NCBI RefSeq assembly: GCF_003014595.1 | Contig: NZ_PYGK01000013.1 | Span: 62,001 to 126,000, forward strand | Length of the DNA stretch: 64,000 bases | Reading direction: 5' to 3' | Origin: Chitinophaga ginsengisoli | GTDB lineage: Bacteria; Bacteroidota; Bacteroidia; Chitinophagales; Chitinophagaceae | Made by a program: the position numbers and the translations under genes | Part shown: positions 18,432 to 27,288 of the stretch, in pieces | How the letters are laid out: the number at the start of each line of letters is the position of its first letter | Numbering within the stretch: the first letter of the stretch is position 1 | Notes under the pieces: generated by a model | What the model was told of the DNA's origin: nothing | Database searches by the model: none | Seen by the model: only the letters and a program-made list of their open reading frames with translations

Positions 18432-21400
18432 TTAGAACGTAGCATTTACACCTACCATAAAGGAGCGGGCCTGCGGATAGATACCTCTGTCTATACTGAA
18501 TACGCCGCCACCAATTTCAGGATCGTAACCACTGTATTTGGTCAGGGTCAGCAGGTTTTCACTCATCAGGTAAACACGGAATTTCTCGATGTATGCTTTC
18601 TTCAACAGGGAAGCAGGCAGGCTATAACCGATCTGCAGGGATTTGATCCTTGCATAGTTGCCACTTTCCAGGTAGAAATTGGATGGATTGGTGAAGTTGT
18701 TGTTATCGTTACCTGGTTTTGTTGTCAGACGTGGATAGTCGTTGCTAGTACCTGGACCTGTCCAGCGACCCAATGCTTTGGTCTGCCAGTTAGCGACCGG
18801 GATATCCAGACGGCGCAATCCCTGAAAGATCTTGTTACCAGCTGCACCCTGTACGAACAATACCAGGTCAAAGCCTTTATAACCGGAGTTCACGGTAAAA
18901 CCATATGTCCAGCTTGGAGTAGGATTGCCCAGGAACTTACGATCGCCTTCATATTCTATTTTGCCATTACCATCTAAATCTACCCAACGGAAATCGCCAG
19001 GTACGGCATCAGGTTGTATTTTCTTTCCGTCTTTGTTTACGTAGGCATCTACTTCCTGCTGTGTCTGGAAAATACCATTGGTCTGGAAACCGAAGAATGA
19101 ACTATATGCCTGTCCAACGGCAGTACGTGTGATTGGTTTGCTGGTAGACTGAATGGATTCTCCGCCGGATAGATAGGCAATATTACGACCAAGGTTGGTT
19201 ACCTTATTCTTCAGGTAGGAAACGTTACCGTTGATACCGAAATTAACGTCGCCGAATTTCTTACGATAACTTAATTCCAGTTCCACACCTCTGTTTTCCA
19301 TATCAGCCACGTTAGCTGCAGGATTGGAGATGGCGCCCACGTAGAACGGGATACGTGGATACTGCAGGATGTCTTTCGTTGCCTTTCTAAACAAGTCGAA
19401 TGACACTGTAAAGTCGTGTAGCACGGTTGCTTCAAAACCGATGTTTGTCTGGCTGGTGGATTCCCATTTCAGATCAGGGTTTGGGGGCGCGTTGGGGCTG
19501 TTACCAACCGCGTATGAATCACCGGTTCCAAAGCTATAACTTCTGCCTCCGCCAATGGTAGAAAGATATAAGAGGTCACCGATATTGTCATTACCTACCA
19601 CTCCATAACCACCACGCACTTTCAGGAAGTTAATGACCGCGTTGTCTGACAGGAAACCTTCACTGGAGGCCACCCAACCTAGTGAGAAGGAGGGGAAGAT
19701 ACCATACCTCCTGTTACCACCGAAGCGGGTAGAACCATCACGACGTACAATGGCTTCTGCGAGATATTTTTCGTTATAGTTATAATTCAGACGTGCAAAC
19801 AGGGATGAGAGCTTGTGATCGGAACTTTCACTACCGCTTGCATCTTTCTGGGTTGGCTTTACTGTATACTTGAGTGATGCTTCTTTCAAACTGGTTACTG
19901 GCAGGTCATAATAGGTCACAGAACTTGACCTGGTATGATTATCAACATATGCGCCCTGTCCTAACAGTAAAGTTATGTTATGCTTACTGATTGCCTTAGT
20001 ATAGGAGACCGTATTTTCCACATTCCAGTTAAAACCGTTGTTATAGGCACGGTTAAAGTTGTTACGGGAAGAGATGGTAGATGAATTAAGATAGGATAAG
20101 GGAGTAAACGTTTCACTTCCCCAGAAAGCGATCTTGGAGCCTAAGGTAGAACGTATCTTCAGGCCCTTGATTGGTGATATTTCCAGGTAGGCGTTACCTA
20201 CGATATTATGAGACCAGTTATATCTGTTGTCTTTGCGGGTAGCGATATATGCAAGCGGATTGGTAATCTCCTGGAATACTGCCTTCGACAGCCCATAATA
20301 GTGCCCATTTGCATCTTTCGGTACTGTTGGATCATATGTTGCTGCAACCGCAGGATCGGTTATAATAACCGGAGTTATTGGATCCAGGTTGATAGCAGAT
20401 GCCAGCGGACCGCCAAATTCACTGTTAGTGTTGCCAAGACCGATAGACTTCTCATATGCATAACCTACGTTCTGGCCAAAGGTTACCCACTCAGACAGTT
20501 TATGTGTAGAATTCAGACGGAAGTTAATACGCTGATATTTCGAGATGTCACTAGCCACAATACCCTCCTGGTTCAGATAGCCGAAGGAAGAGAAGAAGGT
20601 AGATTTCTCACTGCCACCGCTAACGCTGATTTCATGATTCTGACGGATAGCATTGTTGTTGAAGATCTGTGCCTGCCAGTCAGTACCCTGTCCTAAAGAT
20701 TGCGGATCGGCATATTTAATACCTTCCCCGCCAGCCATAGACGCCTCGTTAACCAGGGTGGCGTACTGCGTGGCATTCAGCAGTTTCAGCTTACGTGCAG
20801 GAGCGGAAGTACCATAATAGCCATTGTAGTTCACGTTCAGCTTTCCGGCTTTACCTTTCTTGGTAGTGACCAGGATAACCCCTGCCGCAGCACGTGCACC
20901 ATAGATAGCCTGGGAGGCCGCATCTTTCAGTACTTCGATAGACTCGATATCGTACTGGTTGAGATAACCAATACCACCGTTATCCACCACAACACCATCC
21001 ACTACCCACAGCGGATCGTTGTTGTTGAAGGTGGTAATCCCTCTTACTCTTACAGAAGATCCTGAACCTGGCTGACCAGAGCTGGAAGCGATGGTAACAC
21101 CGGAAGTTCTACCCTGCAGCGCGCTTTCAACACGGGTAATGGACTGGCTTTCCAGGTCGGAAGCTCTTACGCTGGTGATAGCGCCGGTTACGACACTTTT
21201 TTTCTGTACGCCATAACCCACCACAACGGTTTCGGTCAGAGCAGTTTCAGCGCCTTTCAATCTGACTGAGAGGTTACCGTTACCTATAGCCTGTGTATAA
21301 GTCGTAAAGCCGAGGGCGCTGAATACCAGTGATCCATCGGCAGGCGCTTTCAGTTTGAAGCGACCGTCCGGATCAGTAGCAGTACCGTTGGTACCGTTCT

Positions 21401-21857
21401 TTACGCGAACGCTTACACCGGGAACGGGGTCTCCTTTTTCATCCGTCACCCTTCCGGTCACGTTGATGGTCGTATCTGCCGCAGATTTGTCTCCCGGCAG
21501 GCTTTTTACGATGATGCGGGCACCATCAATAGTATAGGCAAATGGTTGATTGCTAAGGCAGATATCAAGCACCTCTTTTACGGTAGCGTTTTTAATATCA
21601 ATAGTTACAGGATTGGCCGTTGCGAGTAATGTTTCATCATATACTATGGAAATTCCTGCCTGACGTGCTACCTGGCGAAGCACCTTCTTAAGGGGAGCCC
21701 TCTTTTCAGATATAGAGATCTGTTGCGACACCCCTTTTGCGCTGATCTGCAAACAAACCACTAGCAACAAAAAGGTGGTCAGTTTCATAACGGTGACAAT
21801 TTTGGCTGGTAGAGGCATCTGCGCACAGAAAGCCCTACCACTAAAGTTTAAATGCAT
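18432..21857 (-). CDS. SusC-type TonB-dependent receptor with STN domain (beta-glucan locus)
   Basis: Outer-membrane importer for the glucan oligosaccharides produced by the GH16 and GH30 lipoproteins. Signal sequence beginning MKLTTFLLLVV after an N-terminal extension, STN domain at about residues 45-118, carboxypeptidase-D-like domain at about 128-212, plug with VRGITTFNNNDPLWVVDGV and IESIEVLKDAASQAIYGARAA, barrel, and final GVNATF. The STN domain matches the FecR/ECF pair encoded just upstream (22088-23946), so import is coupled to induction of the operon. Confidence 0.95.
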   Translation of the reverse strand: MHLNFSGRAFCAQMPLPAKIVTVMKLTTFLLLVVCLQISAKGVSQQISISEKRAPLKKVLRQVARQAGISIVYDETLLATANPVTIDIKNATVKEVLDICLSNQPFAYTIDGARIIVKSLPGDKSAADTTINVTGRVTDEKGDPVPGVSVRVKNGTNGTATDPDGRFKLKAPADGSLVFSALGFTTYTQAIGNGNLSVRLKGAETALTETVVVGYGVQKKSVVTGAITSVRASDLESQSITRVESALQGRTSGVTIASSSGQPGSGSSVRVRGITTFNNNDPLWVVDGVVVDNGGIGYLNQYDIESIEVLKDAASQAIYGARAAAGVILVTTKKGKAGKLNVNYNGYYGTSAPARKLKLLNATQYATLVNEASMAGGEGIKYADPQSLGQGTDWQAQIFNNNAIRQNHEISVSGGSEKSTFFSSFGYLNQEGIVASDISKYQRINFRLNSTHKLSEWVTFGQNVGYAYEKSIGLGNTNSEFGGPLASAINLDPITPVIITDPAVAATYDPTVPKDANGHYYGLSKAVFQEITNPLAYIATRKDNRYNWSHNIVGNAYLEISPIKGLKIRSTLGSKIAFWGSETFTPLSYLNSSTISSRNNFNRAYNNGFNWNVENTVSYTKAISKHNITLLLGQGAYVDNHTRSSSVTYYDLPVTSLKEASLKYTVKPTQKDASGSESSDHKLSSLFARLNYNYNEKYLAEAIVRRDGSTRFGGNRRYGIFPSFSLGWVASSEGFLSDNAVINFLKVRGGYGVVGNDNIGDLLYLSTIGGGRSYSFGTGDSYAVGNSPNAPPNPDLKWESTSQTNIGFEATVLHDFTVSFDLFRKATKDILQYPRIPFYVGAISNPAANVADMENRGVELELSYRKKFGDVNFGINGNVSYLKNKVTNLGRNIAYLSGGESIQSTSKPITRTAVGQAYSSFFGFQTNGIFQTQQEVDAYVNKDGKKIQPDAVPGDFRWVDLDGNGKIEYEGDRKFLGNPTPSWTYGFTVNSGYKGFDLVLFVQGAAGNKIFQGLRRLDIPVANWQTKALGRWTGPGTSNDYPRLTTKPGNDNNNFTNPSNFYLESGNYARIKSLQIGYSLPASLLKKAYIEKFRVYLMSENLLTLTKYSGYDPEIGGGVFSIDRGIYPQARSFMVGVNATF

Positions 21858-21937
21858 ACTTTTGTAGTGTTTGGGAATTTAGAAGATCAATAGTTATTAA
21901 CGTGACGTGGTTTTTCAGAATGTCCCAGACAAATCAG

Positions 21938-21962
21938 CCGGAAGTGTTGCAAGCGCTTCCGG
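21938..21962. other. Hairpin between fecR and susC
   Basis: Nine-pair stem with one G-T (21938-21946 with 21954-21962) and a seven-base loop, followed on the plus strand by GGTTTTTG. On the minus strand, the direction of both neighbouring genes, no T run follows, so it would be at best a partial terminator separating the regulator transcript from the susC operon. Confidence 0.5.
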
Positions 21963-22087
21963 TTTTTGTTTCATAGGACACACTGCTTCTTTAATTAATT
22001 TGTTTCAGTTACTAACTCCATAACGTAATCATTTTTACTTGAATAATTCCCTGTCTGTCTTAACGTGGATTCAGTACAGTACAGGCT

Positions 22088-23275
22088 TTACTTTCCCGAT
22101 GTAACAGTTAGTTTTCTTCCTGACAGTGAGAATGTAGATCCATTTGCTTCCAGCATATGCAGAATATCAGATAAAGGTAAGCTCCTGCTAATACGTCCCC
22201 CAAAGAGCCGTTCATTTCCCGTCTGGTTGTAACTAATGTCAATATCATACCACCTGGCCAATTGGCGTAAAATGGCCCCGAGGCTGGCGTTATCAAATTC
22301 AAAAAAGCCTGTTTTCCAGGCAATCACCTCGTCAACATCTGCGGTCCGTACTACCATGCTACCTGTAGCCGGATCCACAATGGCCTGTTGTCCTGGTTTC
22401 AGTCGTTGTTCTGTTGTCCCGTTCTTTACGTTTACGAGTCCTTCGACTAAGGTCGTATTGATACTCTTTTCGTCGGCATAGGCCATTATATCAAAGCTGG
22501 TACCCAGTACCTGCACTTCAAGGTTGTTCACTTTTACGAAAAATGGCTGGCGGGCGTTAGGTGCCACTTCGAAGTAGCCCTGTCCCTGCAGTTCCACCTC
22601 GCGGCGGTCGCCATTAAAAGCGGTGGGATATCTCATACTGGAGGCCGCATTCAGCCATACACGACTGCCATCTGGCAGTACGATATGGAACTGACCACCT
22701 CTTGGTACAGTCAGCGTATTATAAACAACGGCGTCACTGTTACCCTGTACAGCGTATTCCAGCTGTCCGTTCTTCTGGCGAACAACGGTCTGTCCCTGGT
22801 TGATCACCTGATTACCGGCACTATCCAGCGTTACCACATCGCCGTTTGCCAGTATCAGTACAGCTTTATTAGTACCTGGCGCAATATCTCCGGTATCAGC
22901 CAGCGCATTGTTACTTGTGGTAAACGTCTTGCGGGACGAGACACTGCTTATATAATAGTACATACCGCTTCCAAGCAGCAGCACTATTACAGCGGCAGCC
23001 GCCCAGCGTATACGGGTACGCTGCCGGAATTTCACTACTTTCTCTCGGGATATGTCCTGTAAGAGTCTTGTTTCCATCCTGTCGCTCACTTCAGAAGGGA
23101 TCTCATGGTGTTCCCCCATGGTCTTTTGGAACTCCTGCTGCATGGCTGCCAGCAGGGAACGGTGTGAACCGGTCGATTGAAGCCAGGCGTATAATTCCTC
23201 GATTTCGGCCACAGTACACTGGCCGTCAAGGTATTTTTGCAAAAGTTTTTCGTTGTGGTCCGTGGATGATGACAT
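22088..23275 (-). CDS. FecR-type anti-sigma factor (beta-glucan locus)
   Basis: Inner-membrane anti-sigma factor. The ATG at 23273-23275 (MSSSTDHNEKLLQKYLDG) is the natural start; the frame is open fifteen codons further up. Cytoplasmic domain (about residues 1-85), one membrane helix at about 95-112 (AAAAVIVLLLGSGMYYYI), periplasmic FecR domain (TVPRGGQFHIVLPDGSRVWLN) and C-terminal DUF4974 (LRQLARWYDIDISYN). It lies 80 bases downstream of its ECF sigma factor and upstream of the STN-bearing SusC. Confidence 0.93.
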   Translation of the reverse strand: MSSSTDHNEKLLQKYLDGQCTVAEIEELYAWLQSTGSHRSLLAAMQQEFQKTMGEHHEIPSEVSDRMETRLLQDISREKVVKFRQRTRIRWAAAAVIVLLLGSGMYYYISSVSSRKTFTTSNNALADTGDIAPGTNKAVLILANGDVVTLDSAGNQVINQGQTVVRQKNGQLEYAVQGNSDAVVYNTLTVPRGGQFHIVLPDGSRVWLNAASSMRYPTAFNGDRREVELQGQGYFEVAPNARQPFFVKVNNLEVQVLGTSFDIMAYADEKSINTTLVEGLVNVKNGTTEQRLKPGQQAIVDPATGSMVVRTADVDEVIAWKTGFFEFDNASLGAILRQLARWYDIDISYNQTGNERLFGGRISRSLPLSDILHMLEANGSTFSLSGRKLTVTSGK

Positions 23276-23355
23276 AAAATAATGAGCACCTTTTGCGGGT
23301 ACTGTATATATTATCCGCAAATGAGGAATGAGGGTACCTCTGTCTTAAAAAAAAA

Positions 23356-23946
23356 TTAAAGAATTTTTCCGGCAAGGTAAATGGCGAGCAGAATATCGCC
23401 GTGCCGGTGCACATAATCGTATATGAAACGCATGCCCAGGACCATATGTTTTTTAACGGCATTCCTGGAAATACCCAGTAAAAAAGCTACTTCGTCATAA
23501 CTTTTCCCCTCCTGCCGGCATAATCTGAAGACGTTCAGCCGCTGGGGAGGCATCCTTACCAGCGCTTCCTGGAATAAGCGTTCATATTCCTTCGCCCGTA
23601 CCGCCTGTTCCGGCTGTGTACCGGCCATTTCATCCAGCTGGCTGTATAACTGATCTCTGAGAACTTTATCGGTGGCTAGTTTGTCGATCGTCTTTATAAC
23701 ATGGTTCCTGGCGATCCTGTATAAATATCCTGTAAAGGACAGCTCCGGGTTGATACGGTCCCTGATCTCCCATACCTTAAGGAATACATCATGTACCAGA
23801 TCTTCTGCAAGCGAAGGCACCTTGCAAAACCGTAATACATAGATGTAAAGAGAGGCGTGATAGTGCCGGTAGATCATCGTGAACGCAGACTCATCTCCCT
23901 GCTTCATCCTTAACAACACCTCTTCCTCGGATGGCATACGATCCAT
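23356..23946 (-). CDS. ECF sigma factor (beta-glucan locus)
   Basis: 196-residue sigma factor of the FecI-like group. Region 2 runs through DESAFTMIYRHYHASLYIYVLRF and DLVHDVFLKVWEIRD; region 4 is the helix-turn-helix near SYDEVAFLLGISRNAVKKHM. Normal length with a short N-terminus, so the ATG at 23944-23946 is credible. It would direct RNA polymerase to the susC operon at 21857 when the anti-sigma factor releases it. A Bacteroidota-type promoter is visible upstream at 23981-24011. Confidence 0.95.
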   Translation of the reverse strand: MDRMPSEEEVLLRMKQGDESAFTMIYRHYHASLYIYVLRFCKVPSLAEDLVHDVFLKVWEIRDRINPELSFTGYLYRIARNHVIKTIDKLATDKVLRDQLYSQLDEMAGTQPEQAVRAKEYERLFQEALVRMPPQRLNVFRLCRQEGKSYDEVAFLLGISRNAVKKHMVLGMRFIYDYVHRHGDILLAIYLAGKIL

Positions 23947-23980
23947 ATCAATTGTACATTAGTAGACCCCCTAAATGATG

Positions 23981-24011
23981 TAAATCTAAAAAAAAGTGGT
24001 AAATGTACAAA
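23981..24011 (-). promoter_or_regulatory. Promoter of the ECF sigma gene
   Basis: On the minus strand, TTTG (24008-24011), 19 bases, then TAGATTTA (23981-23988). This fits the Bacteroidota housekeeping promoter TTTG / TAnnTTTG with one mismatch, and lies about 35 bases before the start codon. Confidence 0.6.
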
Positions 24012-24103
24012 TTAGGTCGGATTTAATGTGGAAGGCGCTGGAAGGGTATTTTTTACGCGTCTGTTGCGGGTTTTCAGAGTTGTAAATATTTCTACATAAT
24101 TTA

Positions 24104-24136
24104 TTTGCGCAATTGAAATAAATGTTCATATATTTG
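24104..24136 (+). promoter_or_regulatory. Promoter of tRNA-Asp
   Basis: TTTG at 24104-24107 and TATATTTG at 24129-24136 with 21 bases between: an exact match to the Bacteroidota -33/-7 pattern, about 20 bases before the tRNA. Confidence 0.7.
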
Positions 24137-24155
24137 CACCCCCGACGAACGGGAA

Positions 24156-24229
24156 GGATCAGTAGTTCAGTTGGTTAGAATGCCGCCCTGTCACGGCGGA
24201 GGTCGCGGGTTCGAGTCCCGTCTGGTCCG
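24156..24229 (+). tRNA. tRNA-Asp (anticodon GTC)
   Basis: Full cloverleaf: acceptor arms 24156-24162 and 24222-24228 with one G-T pair, D arm, anticodon stem 24183-24187/24195-24199 with anticodon GTC at 24190-24192, T arm with GTTCGAG loop. Discriminator G at 24229. CCA is not encoded (CT follows). Confidence 0.97.
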
Positions 24230-24235
24230 CTAAGA

Positions 24236-24271
24236 GGGACAAATCATCATCAGTATGATTTGTCCCTTTTT
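24236..24271 (+). terminator. Terminator of tRNA-Asp
   Basis: Perfect 12-bp stem (24236-24247 with 24255-24266), seven-base loop, then TTTTTCG. Starts seven bases after the tRNA. Confidence 0.92.
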
Positions 24272-24565
24272 CGTTTTCGGGGGAATTGCCCGATAGATGG
24301 GCTATCCGGGAGAAAATTGTGTTGACTTTGGGAGTTCGAAATGCCTCATTTTTGCGATCATACACGATTCCATCAGAAAATAGGAGTTTCTGGAGCTTTC
24401 TTTGGTATCTGTATCGCTGATATTCCATACTATAGGGAGTCTGGAAGAAAGTATTAGAGCCTGTTCAATCGCTTCTTCGGGGTTCGAAATGCTTTGCGTG
24501 CATTTGGCCAATTGCTTTAACATATTTTCCTGCTCCTTTATATAACGGGGGATGATATTTATCAT
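24236..24565 (-). pseudogene. Remnant of a serine-recombinase C-terminus, frameshifted
   Basis: Two overlapping minus-strand frames join into one recognisable peptide. The upstream frame (from 24565) reads LKQLAKCTQSISNPEEAIEQ... SDTDTKE; the second frame continues LQKLLFSDGIVYDRKNEAF then RTPKVNTIFSRIAHLSG. The pattern of a LLFxDGxxYDRK block followed by RTPKVN resembles the extreme C-terminus of large serine recombinases in Bacteroidota. One missing A in the run near 24396-24402 would restore a single frame. No catalytic domain remains: a TGA closes the frame just upstream (near 24600). The tail runs into the tRNA terminator. I recall the family by pattern only; a search is needed to be sure. 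Confidence 0.5.
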
Positions 24566-24694
24566 GATGAAACTTTCACATCCGTCTTGGTACTTTCATA
24601 TGTAAAATTTAACGTTCCAGAAGGCTATTATATTGGTTTATTATTGGGATACAAGACCAAGTAGCACTATTGCATTTGATTTCAATCAAACTAT

Positions 24695-27286
24695 CTACAA
24701 TGCCTGAAGTTGCACTTCATTTTGAACCTCAACTTCATTTGCAATCCTAATTTCTTCATAAATATTGATGTTTATTTCAGCACTTAAAATTTCGAAACTT
24801 ACAACAATAGAATAAGGTATTTCTTTATCTAAATCCTTTTCCCATCCTTTATGCCCCCTTACAGCAACCATAAATTCGGAAGGCAATTGGTTGGATTTCT
24901 GAATACACCAGTCTTTTTGCACAGTACTATCTTGTCTTTTTACTCCCTTTATTTTTCCATCCGTCCCTTTAGCTCCAATTGACCAATTAAATGGACTATT
25001 GTTCTGTTGACCAGCTGCCACCTCTGCTATCTCAACTGCATTCTCAACTTGCTCATTAACATCATTATTATCATCTTCTTCTAAAACAGAAAGTATACGT
25101 TCTTTAAAAGATTCCAAGTTCTCATCCATACGCGAAACTTCCCAATCCAACCAACAAGAAAGGTAAGATTTAGTCTTACGCCTTGTAATTCTAGGAGCAG
25201 CTTTATAAGACAACGTCACCTCCACTAACACATCAAAATCATAACCAGGTCTGTTAATTTCTTGCGGTATTTTAATTAAGTATATATCTGCGTGTCTTGG
25301 GTTCACCTTCCCAGAATTATATAATGTCACCCTTCTACTTGAGTTATTAGTTGCACGATTAAGGTCAGGAATTCCATAACCAAAGTGCTTGATAAAGTTG
25401 GGAATATTCTGTGCTGCTAAAGGAATTCTGGCTGATTGGACTACCAAAGCTCTATATAGCAAACAACTTTCGTCCGGATATAACTGTTGTAATGCCGCAA
25501 TAACATGAGTTACCTTTGGTGTTGTAAAAGAAGTTCCTACTACCTCTCGTCCAACAGCAGGGCCATTATCCCTGGTCGACCGAATTAGATTTGGGGAAGT
25601 TTGGGGATTGGAATTAACAATCGAATTTGTTGCCTTATCGATAACCATATCACCTCCATATTCCACAACATCTGGCTTAATCATCCCCCACAACCCCAAC
25701 CCTGATCGACTAAAAGAAGACGGCAAATCTTTATTAGCAATACATTTTAAATCATTATCCTGAAAATCAGTATCTGAAATTGAACCGACAGTAAGAGCCA
25801 AACAACTATGTGCTGGAGCTGTAATCTTAGCCTTATCATCCACAAGAAAATCAGGGTAGTTATTACCTTGTACAATATAATTCTGAATTCCAGGAATGTT
25901 TGGATCTCTCGAATCTTTGGGAATATTTCCAGCTGCTATGCAAAAGATAATATCCTTTTCCCAAATCAGCTTATCAATGGTTGCAGCCCAGATTGGCATG
26001 TGTATATAAACTTCTGGCTTTTGCCTGGAGACTGATAAATTAAATATTCTGGTTGGATAAAATCTATCAACAATCAATTTCATTACCTCTGGCTCATTAA
26101 TTAAGCTACTGAGTAAATTCTGATCATTCAAGATTCGGGCGTTCTGTATCCAACATGATGCTTGAATATTAGGGGGGGTAGAAGCAAACCCGTTAGGGAA
26201 AAGCACACTGCCTGCAACTCTCGTTCCATGGCCTCCACCATTAACTTTATCAAAAGTATCATTATCCCCTGGAACATAGGAAATTGACAAGGTATCATCA
26301 ATGGCTGGAGCTAACAAACGGTGCCCCTCCTGAATTCCACTATCAATTACACAAACTGTAGGAGCGTCATCCAATGGTGCAACTATTTCAAGTTCTAACA
26401 GGTTCTGTAATTCCTCTGTCCCCTGAAAACTTAGTAAAGGGTCATGTTCTTCAATATTAAAAATATATGGATAGTTTAAAGCCAAATCTTTAAGCCCAGC
26501 TCCACTTATCCTAATTTTACAACCAAATCCATCATCAAATTCAGCATATCGGCTAACATTACTTACAAATTCGGCATTGTATTGATTAATAATTCGCTCA
26601 AACCCATCTTCCCTTTCTCTTGCTAAATTATCTTGAGCAGTTTGCCAAGTACGATCGCGTTCTTTCCACCGTGCAACAGCCTGTTGATATCTTTCCTCTG
26701 TTTGGTCTGGGCCTTTTGTCGGATAGCCTGGCGTTCTTACATAACAAGAAATAGCAATATAAACTGTTACTTCCGCTTCATCTTGAATGGAATCCCATCT
26801 ACTAATTAATCCCGAGGAGAGGACTCTTTTCAACCTTTCACTGGGATCTGATATTATCTTCAAAATACTAGCTGCGGAATCTTTAAATTTAGAACTACTT
26901 TCATTCAGAAATTGTTCAAGTCTGTTGGCAGCCAGCCTAAAATTATCCGAATTTGCCCCAATTATATACCCGTCTTCTTCTTCGGATATAATTTCAATTC
27001 CAAAGCTCTTTAAAGACTCTAAGTCTTTAGCCAAATCCAATTGAAGAAATACTGGAATAACATTTTCAGCAGCTAAAGGAGGAAGATTTTTCTCTTTCCT
27101 GTCAGCAAGGGTTGCCTGCCAGGAACTTCGGACTGTGTCAATTTGATCTGTGAGATTATCAAAATGCTGTTGTCGATGCTCTAGGTTATATATAACCTGA
27201 TCACTTTTTTCTGATCCCCCTCTTTGAGGATTATAAGTTTTTCTTTCAATAACCTGGAATAATGGTAAATGCTGAAATTCAGGCAT
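24695..27286 (-). CDS. Subtilisin-like serine protease (IetS-like), probable defence component
   Basis: 863-residue S8 protease without signal peptide, so cytoplasmic. The catalytic triad is complete: Asp315 in VIDSGI, His353 in GGHGTRVAG, Ser586 in GTSFTTP, with the oxyanion Asn454 in AAGN. A roughly 300-residue N-terminal region with no recognised domain precedes the protease and a roughly 200-residue C-terminal region follows. It begins two bases after the stop of an AAA ATPase gene. A paired AAA ATPase and subtilisin is the composition of the IetAS anti-phage system described by Gao and colleagues in 2020; assignment here is by domain pairing, not by alignment. The gene is A+T-richer than the flanking sugar loci, consistent with transfer. 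Confidence 0.9.
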   Translation of the reverse strand: MPEFQHLPLFQVIERKTYNPQRGGSEKSDQVIYNLEHRQQHFDNLTDQIDTVRSSWQATLADRKEKNLPPLAAENVIPVFLQLDLAKDLESLKSFGIEIISEEEDGYIIGANSDNFRLAANRLEQFLNESSSKFKDSAASILKIISDPSERLKRVLSSGLISRWDSIQDEAEVTVYIAISCYVRTPGYPTKGPDQTEERYQQAVARWKERDRTWQTAQDNLAREREDGFERIINQYNAEFVSNVSRYAEFDDGFGCKIRISGAGLKDLALNYPYIFNIEEHDPLLSFQGTEELQNLLELEIVAPLDDAPTVCVIDSGIQEGHRLLAPAIDDTLSISYVPGDNDTFDKVNGGGHGTRVAGSVLFPNGFASTPPNIQASCWIQNARILNDQNLLSSLINEPEVMKLIVDRFYPTRIFNLSVSRQKPEVYIHMPIWAATIDKLIWEKDIIFCIAAGNIPKDSRDPNIPGIQNYIVQGNNYPDFLVDDKAKITAPAHSCLALTVGSISDTDFQDNDLKCIANKDLPSSFSRSGLGLWGMIKPDVVEYGGDMVIDKATNSIVNSNPQTSPNLIRSTRDNGPAVGREVVGTSFTTPKVTHVIAALQQLYPDESCLLYRALVVQSARIPLAAQNIPNFIKHFGYGIPDLNRATNNSSRRVTLYNSGKVNPRHADIYLIKIPQEINRPGYDFDVLVEVTLSYKAAPRITRRKTKSYLSCWLDWEVSRMDENLESFKERILSVLEEDDNNDVNEQVENAVEIAEVAAGQQNNSPFNWSIGAKGTDGKIKGVKRQDSTVQKDWCIQKSNQLPSEFMVAVRGHKGWEKDLDKEIPYSIVVSFEILSAEININIYEEIRIANEVEVQNEVQLQAL

Positions 27287-27288
27287 AT

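Noticed and set aside
24159..24428. Minus-strand 89-residue ORF ending in GLEPATSAVTGRHSNQLNY
   Set aside because: The last part is antisense to tRNA-Asp, a common false ORF. Only the upstream part, shared with the recombinase remnant, is kept.
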